From a virus, in the IMG/VR virus record IMGVR_UViG_3300030103_003629, positions 32,462-96,461 of that record: DNA of 64,000 nt. One strand, 5' to 3'. Numbering within the stretch: position 1 is the first letter of the stretch; each line of letters starts with the position of its first letter. Shown here one piece after another: positions 1 to 8,980 of this stretch. The notes beneath the pieces are model-generated. The model did not search any database. It was not told where the DNA came from and was given only the letters and a program-made list of their open reading frames with translations. Position numbers and translations under genes: made by a program.

Positions 1-3000
1 CAAACATTCTTATTTCTTCTTCGGTCATTTCAACTTCATCATCAATCATTGGACCTCCATAAGCCATTGATCCAGGATTACCCATAGCTTGAATAAAAGG
101 ATTTCCTTCTCCCTCATATATTCCTGTATTATCATCCGTACCCATTGGTCCAACTCTTTGATTTTGAAGCATATTAGTATTAAAAGGTACTTCAGGATTT
201 CTGTTTTGTAATGTAGGTATACCTGTTCCCATTGGATTAAATGTTGTAGCATCACTACCATCCATAAGAACTCTTTCACCACGGCTTTGTCCCTTTACAT
301 TTACAGGAGTTGTAATTCTACTAGGAGGAAAAGCATTATATGATTTACCTGTAGCTGCTGATCCAAAATTTCCTGTTTTACCAAACTTCATTCTTTGATC
401 AATGTCTGCCATAGCAGCATTTCTATCAGCTTCTTTCTCTTTTTCAAAATCAGCGTTAAGCTCTTCAAGTTCCATTGGTTCATTGTCACGATCCAGTTCT
501 GCTATCTCTCTATCCACTGTAGCTTCATCTTCCTCTTGAAAATTATCAATTGCATTTTGATAATCCAGTTCTTCTTGTCTAGCTATTTCAGCTTCTTCTG
601 CTTTTTGTTCTCGATATGAAAGCATACCATCTCCTACACCTTTTTTCATAGCTCTTCTTCTATTTCTTTCATATTTATTTTCTGCTCTTCTCTCTTTTCT
701 GTTAAGTAAGTTATCAGTTTTTCTTTCAGCTCTAGAACGTGTATCTTGTTCTTCTGATGATACTCTATTTCCATCATCATCTACACCATACAACTTAGGA
801 GCACCTGTTCCATATGTGAGAGACCATTTTTTTGGTCTACCAAATATTCCAGATTTAGTTACATCAATCTTCTGAAGATTAGCTCCTGGAGGAACCATTC
901 CCATAAACGGAGAACCTGATCTTTTATTATAGATAGGTTGAGCATAAGAACCTGCATAACTAAACGCTGGGTTAGCTGACATAAAGTTTCCAAATAGGTT
1001 ACGCCCTCTTCCCATACTAGGATATCTCATACCTCTCATCATAGAATTCTGATAATTCTGCATTAGTTGTTGTTGCATCATTTTCATTTGTTCAGGAGAT
1101 ACTCTTGAATTTGGATTTGGATTAACAAAATTTCTATTGTTAGAACTAACACGTTGTTGTTCTTTAGCTCTTTGGTCTTGAACTTCTTGAGTAGGACTCA
1201 TCATACCTAATGCAGGATCTAATCTAGGATCACCAGCTTGTTGTTGAGTATAATCTACTATTGGTCTTTTAGCATTAGGACCTACATCTGCACCACTTAC
1301 AGTATACTGAGTAGCACCAGCTTTTTGATATTCATCTAGTTCACCACCATCTTGTTGTTGCATAATTTTTTGTTGAACTGACAAAGGCAATGCTTTAAAA
1401 CCAGGATTATTATATGAACCTCCTTCTTCATACATATCTTCATCTCCACCATATACAAATTTAGTTAAGCCTGATTCTTGATCTGTAAATCCACCAAATT
1501 GAGCACCAGGTAATTTCCAATCATCACCACTCCAAGTTTTAGTCATGTCTTCTTCAGAGAATGCTTCCATATACTCATCACCACCTCTACCAGTTCTTGC
1601 AAAGTAAGCTTGTAGAGTTTCTCCTATTACAGGATCATGACCTGCATAATCAGAAGCCATCCTTCCTTCTGCTTCTATATCAGGAATACTATTTCTCATT
1701 TGAACTTCTTTTTCAGCTTTAGTAGTAGTATTTGCTTTATTGCTTTGAGTTATAAAAGGAACAGTATATTGATAAGGCATTCCCATATTAGATAACATTC
1801 CTTGCATCATCATCATAGGATTACCCATCATTCCCATAAGACCACTATATGCAGGATTCATTGTCATACTATATTCTTTTGGACCAAAGATACCGCTTTT
1901 TGTTACATTAATTTTTGAAACACCCGGCATGATCATACCACGTCTCATCATTTGTCTCATAGGTCTTGTAGCTCTTCTTAACATTCTACGTTGTCTACCT
2001 CCACCAAATTGTGCACTAGGCATTTCTTCTTGCATGTTTGTCATATCAATTATTTCTTCTCCCATAGGAGGATTATACATTTGTTGTTGTTGTGCCATCA
2101 TAGCATCATATTCAGCTTCTAGTCTTTTCTTTTCTTGATCTTTTGCTACATTAGTTTGAGCATAGTTTACAAGAATATTCTTTTGAGCTTCTCTAGTTCC
2201 TGTTTCATTATTTACATTCCAAGGAGTTGCATTATTTATTTCTTGTCCACCAGCTTCAAAGTTTTTCATTCCTTGTTTAACATATTGTTTTTTAGAAATG
2301 ACTCCTCCTCTTTGTGCCATAGTTTTCATAGGTAATGGAGAAGAAGACGGTGCTTGAGCATTTTCATCTAACCATTGTTCACCTTTATACATATTATCTC
2401 TTAACTGTTGTAATGTTCCTCGTCTCTTAAATGTTCTTATAATACTTTTTATTTTTGCAGGTGATAGGTTAGGAAATTCCTTTTGCATTTCTCCTTCTAA
2501 ATCATCTCCTGTATAGGACGGTACATCAGTAGGCATATCTTGTAGTTTTTGTTGTTCAGGAGTAAAAGGTTCTTTTTGTATTGGTGCTTCTTTTCTTTCA
2601 GTAAATGGAGTAAGAAATTGATCAGCTGCATAAAGACCTGCAGCACCTAAAGGCCATTTACCTATACGCCATAATTTTGCAGCAGGAGATAAATCTTTAA
2701 ACTTTTTAATTTTACTAGTATTAACTGGAACAGGTTCTCCTTTCATACCCATAAAACCAAACCCTCTACGTTTATTACCTGTAGAAGTACTTGTAGTTTT
2801 ACCTGTAGTTGTTCCTACCATTTCATCAAGATAACCATAGTCAGATAAACCTGATGACTTAGATGGATCTCCACTTGTCATTTCATCAAGATAACTATAA
2901 TCTTCTATACCATCCTTTGCACCTTTCTTACTTTTCTTACCTTTAACTTTTGGTTTACCCTTTTTTCCCCATCTTCCAAAAGGAAAAAGAACCATAGCAT

Positions 3001-4405
3001 TTTGTGCAGCTCTTTCATAATCAAAGTCTGTATCAAAGTTTTTAATCTTATCATAAGCTTGCATACCTAAGTCAGCAGCACCAATTGTTCCAAATGCAAT
3101 AGCACTTGGAAGTGCACCAGGACCAGTAAACATAGGTCCTGAAGAAGCTACTGACGCTGCAAGCTTAGTTTGATCTACCCAATTATCAGGGAATAAACCG
3201 GATAGTGTAGAACCTACTAGTGGAATATTCCCTACTTGATCTTGCATTGCTCCCATAAGACCTCGTTCAAGATCACTTTCTCTATAACTACTATCACCTG
3301 TAAACGCACCTCTTAATAAAGCTGAAAAAGGATTAGCTTTCCAAATTCTATATGCTGCTTCACCATCATAACTAGCGTTAGGTCCAAAACCTCTTGCTGT
3401 TCTAGGATCTATTTCTATTAAATTCTTTGCTCTATAAATTCTATTCCACTGACCAGTATCAATTCCTTTTAACTTACCTTGAGCATCATGATACTTATCC
3501 CATATTCTATATTGTTCTGCTCTTCTATCTAATTCATCTTGAGCTTGTCTTCTAAATAAATCTCTATTTTTAAAAAAGTTTTGCAATTGATCAAGAGTAA
3601 GATTTTTATATTCAGGAACTCTTGAAAATTTTTCATAAAACTCTTCCTCAGTCATATTAGGATTAGTTTTAAATATACTTGTAGCCAAATCTTTAAGCTG
3701 TCGTCCTCTTGCTATTTTTTTAGCTTCTTTGCTAATTTCTGTTGGAGCACCTTCAAGGCTTCTATTAATTACTGTTTCATCAATATTTTGAGGGTTTTCC
3801 CATGTTCCTGTTTTTGGTTCTCCTCCACTTTGAGAATCAGGAATATCTTCTTCAACAGTTTCTTCTACTACTTCTTCCTGATTATCATCCATTGCCTCAA
3901 TCATCTCATCAACTTGATCATCCTCATTAACTCCTTCAGACATTGAAGAGTCTTGATTCATCTCATCAACTAGTAATTGTTCTTCAGCAGCAGCTGCTTC
4001 TTGCTGTTCTTGTTCAAGTCTTTTTCTTTCTGCAAGAGCTTCTTCTCTTTCTATTTCTGCCTGAGCTAAAGCTTTTTCAGAATCAGCTGAACTTCTTCCT
4101 TCAGTTATTCTTTTAATACTTAATTCAATAATAGTCTTAACTAAATTAGGATCCATACCCTGTTTAGTTAATGTTTCAAATAACATTTGAGGATCAGCCT
4201 GGTCAATATCAAGAGAGTCATATACATAATTATATAACTGTTCTTGTTCAGCAGGAGACATTCCTTGTTGTTGCCCACCTTGCTGAGGAGCCGCTTGTTG
4301 AGGAGCGCCACCCGCTTGTGCAAGAAATAAAAAGTTTTTTAAATTACTTCTATATTCTCCTTTGCCATTTGGATCTTTATATATCCTTACTTTTCTCTTT
4401 GCCAT
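1..4405 (-). CDS. Giant virion/cargo-like protein, C-terminus beyond the left edge
   Basis: An uninterrupted minus-strand frame starts with ATG at 4405 and runs off the window (about 1468 codons seen). It begins MAKRKVRIYKDPNGKG and is rich in Gln, Met, Gly and Glu, with an acidic coiled-coil-like stretch around residues 90-190, a central region with Gly/Ala hydrophobic segments, and Met/Gln-rich low-complexity tracts. It carries five short Gln-Gly motifs (AQAGG near residue 29, AQRGG, AQFGG twice, YQKAG) that also occur in neighbouring virion proteins. A segment containing VTKSGIFG occurs twice (about 1885-1920 and 850-895). Its last visible residues, EVEMTEEEIRMF, resemble the SDEEI module of the upstream 1503-residue protein. 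It is the last visible gene of the ring-muzzle-cargo operon and is probably an internal, ejected protein. This role is inferred from position and composition; no enzymatic domain was recognised. Confidence 0.75.
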   Translation of the reverse strand, partial: MAKRKVRIYKDPNGKGEYRSNLKNFLFLAQAGGAPQQAAPQQGGQQQGMSPAEQEQLYNYVYDSLDIDQADPQMLFETLTKQGMDPNLVKTIIELSIKRITEGRSSADSEKALAQAEIEREEALAERKRLEQEQQEAAAAEEQLLVDEMNQDSSMSEGVNEDDQVDEMIEAMDDNQEEVVEETVEEDIPDSQSGGEPKTGTWENPQNIDETVINRSLEGAPTEISKEAKKIARGRQLKDLATSIFKTNPNMTEEEFYEKFSRVPEYKNLTLDQLQNFFKNRDLFRRQAQDELDRRAEQYRIWDKYHDAQGKLKGIDTGQWNRIYRAKNLIEIDPRTARGFGPNASYDGEAAYRIWKANPFSALLRGAFTGDSSYRESDLERGLMGAMQDQVGNIPLVGSTLSGLFPDNWVDQTKLAASVASSGPMFTGPGALPSAIAFGTIGAADLGMQAYDKIKNFDTDFDYERAAQNAMVLFPFGRWGKKGKPKVKGKKSKKGAKDGIEDYSYLDEMTSGDPSKSSGLSDYGYLDEMVGTTTGKTTSTSTGNKRRGFGFMGMKGEPVPVNTSKIKKFKDLSPAAKLWRIGKWPLGAAGLYAADQFLTPFTERKEAPIQKEPFTPEQQKLQDMPTDVPSYTGDDLEGEMQKEFPNLSPAKIKSIIRTFKRRGTLQQLRDNMYKGEQWLDENAQAPSSSPLPMKTMAQRGGVISKKQYVKQGMKNFEAGGQEINNATPWNVNNETGTREAQKNILVNYAQTNVAKDQEKKRLEAEYDAMMAQQQQMYNPPMGEEIIDMTNMQEEMPSAQFGGGRQRRMLRRATRPMRQMMRRGMIMPGVSKINVTKSGIFGPKEYSMTMNPAYSGLMGMMGNPMMMMQGMLSNMGMPYQYTVPFITQSNKANTTTKAEKEVQMRNSIPDIEAEGRMASDYAGHDPVIGETLQAYFARTGRGGDEYMEAFSEEDMTKTWSGDDWKLPGAQFGGFTDQESGLTKFVYGGDEDMYEEGGSYNNPGFKALPLSVQQKIMQQQDGGELDEYQKAGATQYTVSGADVGPNAKRPIVDYTQQQAGDPRLDPALGMMSPTQEVQDQRAKEQQRVSSNNRNFVNPNPNSRVSPEQMKMMQQQLMQNYQNSMMRGMRYPSMGRGRNLFGNFMSANPAFSYAGSYAQPIYNKRSGSPFMGMVPPGANLQKIDVTKSGIFGRPKKWSLTYGTGAPKLYGVDDDGNRVSSEEQDTRSRAERKTDNLLNRKERRAENKYERNRRRAMKKGVGDGMLSYREQKAEEAEIARQEELDYQNAIDNFQEEDEATVDREIAELDRDNEPMELEELNADFEKEKEADRNAAMADIDQRMKFGKTGNFGSAATGKSYNAFPPSRITTPVNVKGQSRGERVLMDGSDATTFNPMGTGIPTLQNRNPEVPFNTNMLQNQRVGPMGTDDNTGIYEGEGNPFIQAMGNPGSMAYGGPMIDDEVEMTEEEIRMF

Positions 4406-4424
4406 AATTTGGTATATATAATAT

Positions 4425-4435
4425 TAATATACTAA
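4425..4435 (-). promoter_or_regulatory. Candidate late promoter motif (site A)
   Basis: The minus strand reads TTAGTATATTA, an exact match to the recurring 11-mer TTWGTATATTA, ending 19 bases before the ATG of the partial cargo-like gene. It lies in the gap between the two giant cargo-like genes. Confidence 0.5.
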
Positions 4436-4468
4436 TTTTTAGTTTAATGTTTAAACATATAATGTTTA

Positions 4469-7400
4469 CTACTTTTTCTGCATAATTGTAAGATACTCTG
4501 AGTTCTTAATTGCATTTCGTGCGTATGTGTCTCTTCTTTTTTCATCACTATCTCCACCAGCCCATTCTCTTGGTAAAGTATCAGGTATATCTGAAACTTT
4601 CATTTTTTTACCTTTATTAGGTCCTGACCTAATTGCTCTAGTTTTATAGTAATAAGCTAAAATTGCTGCTGTTGCTTTAGCTGCATTTTTAGGATCCATA
4701 AAGTCTCTATTACTTGTTATTCCAATTGCTGCTAATTTATCTTTTAATGAACCTTTCTTTCCTTTTTTACGGTATAATTCATCATCATCCTCAACCCATT
4801 TCCATCTAAATTGTGTAAGACCAACACTATTAGAATTTCCTCTTACTTTATAGGTATTATATTTAGATTTATAATCAGGACTACTGGTACTACCCAAATC
4901 AAATTTTTTAGATGCCCATTTTCTACCTGCTCTGAAAAGATTTGATGAAGCTTCATGAGTATCTCCAAAGTTACTTTCATTACCAAATATACCAAATGTA
5001 ATTTTAGCAATTTCATTATACTCATCACCACTTACACCCATAACTCTCATAACCTCTTTTTTACTATTTTCTAATGATTCTATAAAAGGTAATACAGTTT
5101 GATTATATTCTACATTATCATCAATATCAGTAGAAGTAAACTGATTATCTATAAATCTTTTTTGATCAAACTTAAATTTAATTGGTTTAGCACCATCAAC
5201 TCTTTTTTCTCTAGGTGTTCTATTAACTTTAGCATTACCACTTTTAAAAATTAATTGACCATCTTCATATACAAATTTGTTTTTATTTTCTTTTATGGTG
5301 TTTCCTTTTTCATCTTTATATACTTCAGGTAAAACAAATACTTCAGTTCCTGAACCAACATTATAATCGTTTTTCATTTTGTTTAGATCTGAACATACAC
5401 CATTAATACAACCATAACTCATTCTGTTATCATCTAGATCTGCATTACCAAATTTATCTCTTCTGCTTTTCGGAGCCCTATGAATTGCAGTAGGTATTTT
5501 TATACCTCTATCATTTACCATTGTAAAAGAAGGAGCATTTAAATATTCATATACATTATCAATAGTATATTTACCAGCTCCAGTTTGTTTATTACCAAGA
5601 TTTCTGTCTTTTTCTACACTTATTGTTTGCTCATCACCCTTAAACATTCCTGTTCCTACTTCAAATGAATCAATTAGTTTATTACCTCTATAAAGATGCA
5701 TTCTTTGATGCTCTTTATCTACAATCATATATTGCTTATTAGGATCTTTATTTGTTTGATAATTTATTATAAGATTTGATTGATCCATCTTATTCATATC
5801 ATTTTTATGTTTCTTAAGATCTTTAAAATTTTCATATCCTGAAAAGTCTACTTGTTTAATATTAGTATAAGGACTATCAGAAAGTTCACTGTAAGCATTT
5901 TTTAATGGTGTAAATACATTATCATCAATACCTTTTTTTATTTCTTCATATGTGTTTTTAGCTTGATCTATTTGTCTAGCAAATTCACCTTCAGAAACAT
6001 CTCCTATTACCTCATAATTTTCTAATTCTTTTTCCTTTTTCTTTTCTAGTCTTCTCATAGCTTCATAAGGAACAGGAGGTGAATACGGAGCAGCTTCTCC
6101 AAACTTAGATTTAAGAGGACTAGGGTACTTAGCAGCTTCATTATAATATTCTTGTACTATTTGTTCATCACTTTTTTTCTTTGGTATATCTAAATATTTT
6201 TTCTGACTTTCCATTAATTGTAATTGATCAGCAAGTTCTTGATCTTTAGCAATCTGATCTTGTTTACTAAAGTTCATGCTAAGTCTATTTGATAAGTTTT
6301 GAGCATCCTCATCTTCAGCTGGTACATTATTTTGCTGTCTTAATAAATTAAGCATGTCTTGTTCATAATCACCAGTTGAATCTGGGAAACCAAAATTTGA
6401 TGGAGGTTGTTGACTTTGAATTTGTTTTTGAACTTCTTCTCCTATTAATCTTTCTCTTTCTTTTTCCTCATCACTTCTAAGATCAAATTGTATACCTGTT
6501 GTTCTAGGTTTAAAAAATTCTTTAAAATTTTCATCAACAGATTTAGAAGGATCATATGCAGATTTTCTTATAGCGGGTGAATCTAATTTAAGCTTTCTAG
6601 GTTTATAATTTGCCGCAATTTTTGTAAATGCAAATGGACTATAATCAGGCTTTCCTAGATTAATATTACCAAATATATTAGATTGTTTAGGATATCTTCT
6701 TTCTCTTCTAGTTCTTCTTCTTTCTTTTTCAGCTAGCATTTCAAATGCTTTAGGACTTAAGTCATCTAAGCTTATTTTTCCTTTACGATATTTGTATAGT
6801 TCTCTATCTTCAGAAGTTACTTTTATTTCAGGTTGATTTAAAAGTACATTTTCTTCTTCTGAAAGTTCTTCTCCATATATTTTAGATTTAATTGAAGCTA
6901 AAGGTTTGCCTTTTGCTGTTACCCAATTATCAGCTCCAGATTTTTTTGTAAAATATTTATCACCTTCTTTTTTATAATCCCAACCTCTTTCAGATATAAC
7001 ACCACCATCTTGATATTCAGGTATCTCTTCTACTATATATCCACCAGCTGCGTATTCTTTAATTTCTTCATCACTTAACTCAGCTTCTATATAGCCACCT
7101 TCTTCAAGTCTATATGCTCTTTTAAACCTTCTATTGCTTTTAGGTTGACCAAAAATATTTTTATTACCTGCTCTTACTTTACGAGTTTTAATATTTTTTT
7201 GTTTACCGTCTTGTTTACCTTTTCTTTCTTGTTGTCTAAGTTCTCTACGAGTATATCCTTCTTCTTCTGGAAAATTATAATCTTTTAAAATTAATTCAGA
7301 TTGATTTATAGGAATCACTTGAGGATCTAAAGTTTCCATTTGTGGAATAGTCATATCTTCAAATGTAAGTTCTTCTTGAACGGGTGTTCTTCCTGCATAG

Positions 7401-8980
7401 TCAATATAATCCATTACCTCTTCTTCACTTGCCGCTGGAGTTTTTTTAGTTACTTTACTTGGATCAATAATAACTTCAAACTCTGGTTTTTTAAAAAATA
7501 CATTACTTGTATAATAGTTCTTTTGAGTTCCACTATGATCAGTATCAAAATCAGTATCAGTAAAATCAGGTTTAATGCCATATTTATTTGCTAAGTTATA
7601 AATCCTTTTCATGTCTGTATCCAGATGTAACTTTCCTAAGTCTTTTGGAGTATCAACTAAATAAGCCTCGTCATATCTATTAAATGATGTATTACCTCTT
7701 TTCTTATTATCTTCCATCTTCCAACGATGACTTTCTTTTGGAGTACCCATTGATAAATCACCAGATACATAAGTTACCATGTAATGTTTATCTTTTAAAA
7801 TATCATCATATCTTCTACGGCTTGGTTTATCCCAATATTTGCTTTTACTACCAGGATTTTTATCAGTAGTAAATGCACCATGTGAATACCAGCCAGCCTT
7901 TGGATTCTTATTGAAAAGACCTGGATTATTCCAAAAATCTTTTTGTCGTTTATAAAAAGCTTCTCTAGATAAATCATAAAGTTCTTTTCTTTTTAAGTAC
8001 TCTTGATATCTAGGATCATCTTTATCTTTAACATATATAGGCCCTCCTTCTTGATGACTAGGCATACTTACACCTAAAATATTTTCATTTTTAAGAGCCT
8101 GTGCAGCATAGTACTCTGGTGTATGATCATATTTACTTGCTTTTCTTCTTAATTTTCTTGTATTAAGAGGACCAACAGTTCCCATTTCTTTTTTGACTAT
8201 GTTTGCTAATACATCTGTATCACCCTGCTTTTCAGTATTACCTAATGCTATTTGTTCTTTCTGATATTGCACTTGATCTAAAAATTCTTGTGAAGGCACA
8301 TATGATTTTTTACCATGATACAAACCTTCATCTGGAAATCTTTTTTTAATTTTTTGTTGCTTAAATTCTTGTTTTACAAAAGGTTTTAATTCTTTACGTA
8401 TCTTTTTATATCTTGGATCATCTTTAGTTATTTCAGTATAACCTTTATCATAATCATCATAACCAAATCTAGTAGGTACTCTTTTTATATTTTGTGTTGG
8501 ATATATTAAAGTAAGAGGATCTTTATATTCATCTTGAGTAACAAACGTATCACTTACTACTGAACCTGCTCCTTCAGAAGTAAGATTTTTAAAAGGTATA
8601 TTTGTTGTAATACCCGGTTGAGCTTTAGGTAATTCTTCTACTATATAACCTCCTCTTTTATACTCTTCTATTTCTTCATCAGATAGTTCTACAATCATTC
8701 CTTCTTCAGCCATTGGTATTTCATAAACATCATTACCTGGAAATTGATATTCTCCTCCAGGCATCATCATTTGTTGATTACCTTCATCATCAATACCTAA
8801 TACAGGATAGTTTACTCCTTTCATAGTTATACGTCCATTTGCATTTGGAATTAATGTATTCTGCCCAGGATAAGCCCATTGCCCATATGAAGATTCAATA
8901 AAACCTTCAGTAAATTTGTTAAGCTCATTAGGTCCCCCCGGTAAACCTCTTCTTACATGTTGACTAAATTTCTTTTTCAT
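4469..8980 (-). CDS. Cargo-like virion protein with L,D-transpeptidase-like and lytic transglycosylase-like domains
   Basis: This 1503-residue protein directly follows the muzzle gene (start 8980 overlaps its stop). Residues about 98-123 and 634-660 are two copies of a module ELSDEEIxEY..GGYIVEE(L/I)P followed by AQPG or YQDGG; SHQEGG is near 309. The middle is charged and low in complexity. Around residues 1090-1220 it resembles a YkuD-type L,D-transpeptidase: a strand-rich IVDKEHQRMHLYRG segment, His1167 in IHRAP, and SYGCIN with candidate nucleophile Cys1191. The C-terminal 190 residues resemble a lytic transglycosylase/lysozyme, with candidate catalytic Glu1335 in FGNESNFG followed by SVGLTQFRWKW. 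It probably cleaves or remodels host peptidoglycan during DNA entry. Domain calls are by motif; YkuD folds in phages are uncommon, so that activity is less certain than the lysozyme-like one. Stop codon is TAG. Confidence 0.75.
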   Translation of the reverse strand: MKKKFSQHVRRGLPGGPNELNKFTEGFIESSYGQWAYPGQNTLIPNANGRITMKGVNYPVLGIDDEGNQQMMMPGGEYQFPGNDVYEIPMAEEGMIVELSDEEIEEYKRGGYIVEELPKAQPGITTNIPFKNLTSEGAGSVVSDTFVTQDEYKDPLTLIYPTQNIKRVPTRFGYDDYDKGYTEITKDDPRYKKIRKELKPFVKQEFKQQKIKKRFPDEGLYHGKKSYVPSQEFLDQVQYQKEQIALGNTEKQGDTDVLANIVKKEMGTVGPLNTRKLRRKASKYDHTPEYYAAQALKNENILGVSMPSHQEGGPIYVKDKDDPRYQEYLKRKELYDLSREAFYKRQKDFWNNPGLFNKNPKAGWYSHGAFTTDKNPGSKSKYWDKPSRRRYDDILKDKHYMVTYVSGDLSMGTPKESHRWKMEDNKKRGNTSFNRYDEAYLVDTPKDLGKLHLDTDMKRIYNLANKYGIKPDFTDTDFDTDHSGTQKNYYTSNVFFKKPEFEVIIDPSKVTKKTPAASEEEVMDYIDYAGRTPVQEELTFEDMTIPQMETLDPQVIPINQSELILKDYNFPEEEGYTRRELRQQERKGKQDGKQKNIKTRKVRAGNKNIFGQPKSNRRFKRAYRLEEGGYIEAELSDEEIKEYAAGGYIVEEIPEYQDGGVISERGWDYKKEGDKYFTKKSGADNWVTAKGKPLASIKSKIYGEELSEEENVLLNQPEIKVTSEDRELYKYRKGKISLDDLSPKAFEMLAEKERRRTRRERRYPKQSNIFGNINLGKPDYSPFAFTKIAANYKPRKLKLDSPAIRKSAYDPSKSVDENFKEFFKPRTTGIQFDLRSDEEKERERLIGEEVQKQIQSQQPPSNFGFPDSTGDYEQDMLNLLRQQNNVPAEDEDAQNLSNRLSMNFSKQDQIAKDQELADQLQLMESQKKYLDIPKKKSDEQIVQEYYNEAAKYPSPLKSKFGEAAPYSPPVPYEAMRRLEKKKEKELENYEVIGDVSEGEFARQIDQAKNTYEEIKKGIDDNVFTPLKNAYSELSDSPYTNIKQVDFSGYENFKDLKKHKNDMNKMDQSNLIINYQTNKDPNKQYMIVDKEHQRMHLYRGNKLIDSFEVGTGMFKGDEQTISVEKDRNLGNKQTGAGKYTIDNVYEYLNAPSFTMVNDRGIKIPTAIHRAPKSRRDKFGNADLDDNRMSYGCINGVCSDLNKMKNDYNVGSGTEVFVLPEVYKDEKGNTIKENKNKFVYEDGQLIFKSGNAKVNRTPREKRVDGAKPIKFKFDQKRFIDNQFTSTDIDDNVEYNQTVLPFIESLENSKKEVMRVMGVSGDEYNEIAKITFGIFGNESNFGDTHEASSNLFRAGRKWASKKFDLGSTSSPDYKSKYNTYKVRGNSNSVGLTQFRWKWVEDDDELYRKKGKKGSLKDKLAAIGITSNRDFMDPKNAAKATAAILAYYYKTRAIRSGPNKGKKMKVSDIPDTLPREWAGGDSDEKRRDTYARNAIKNSEYLTIMQKK

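Noticed and set aside
46-4402. Short plus- and minus-strand ORFs within the left edge gene
   Set aside because: They are frame shadows of one uninterrupted minus-strand frame from 4405 to the window edge.
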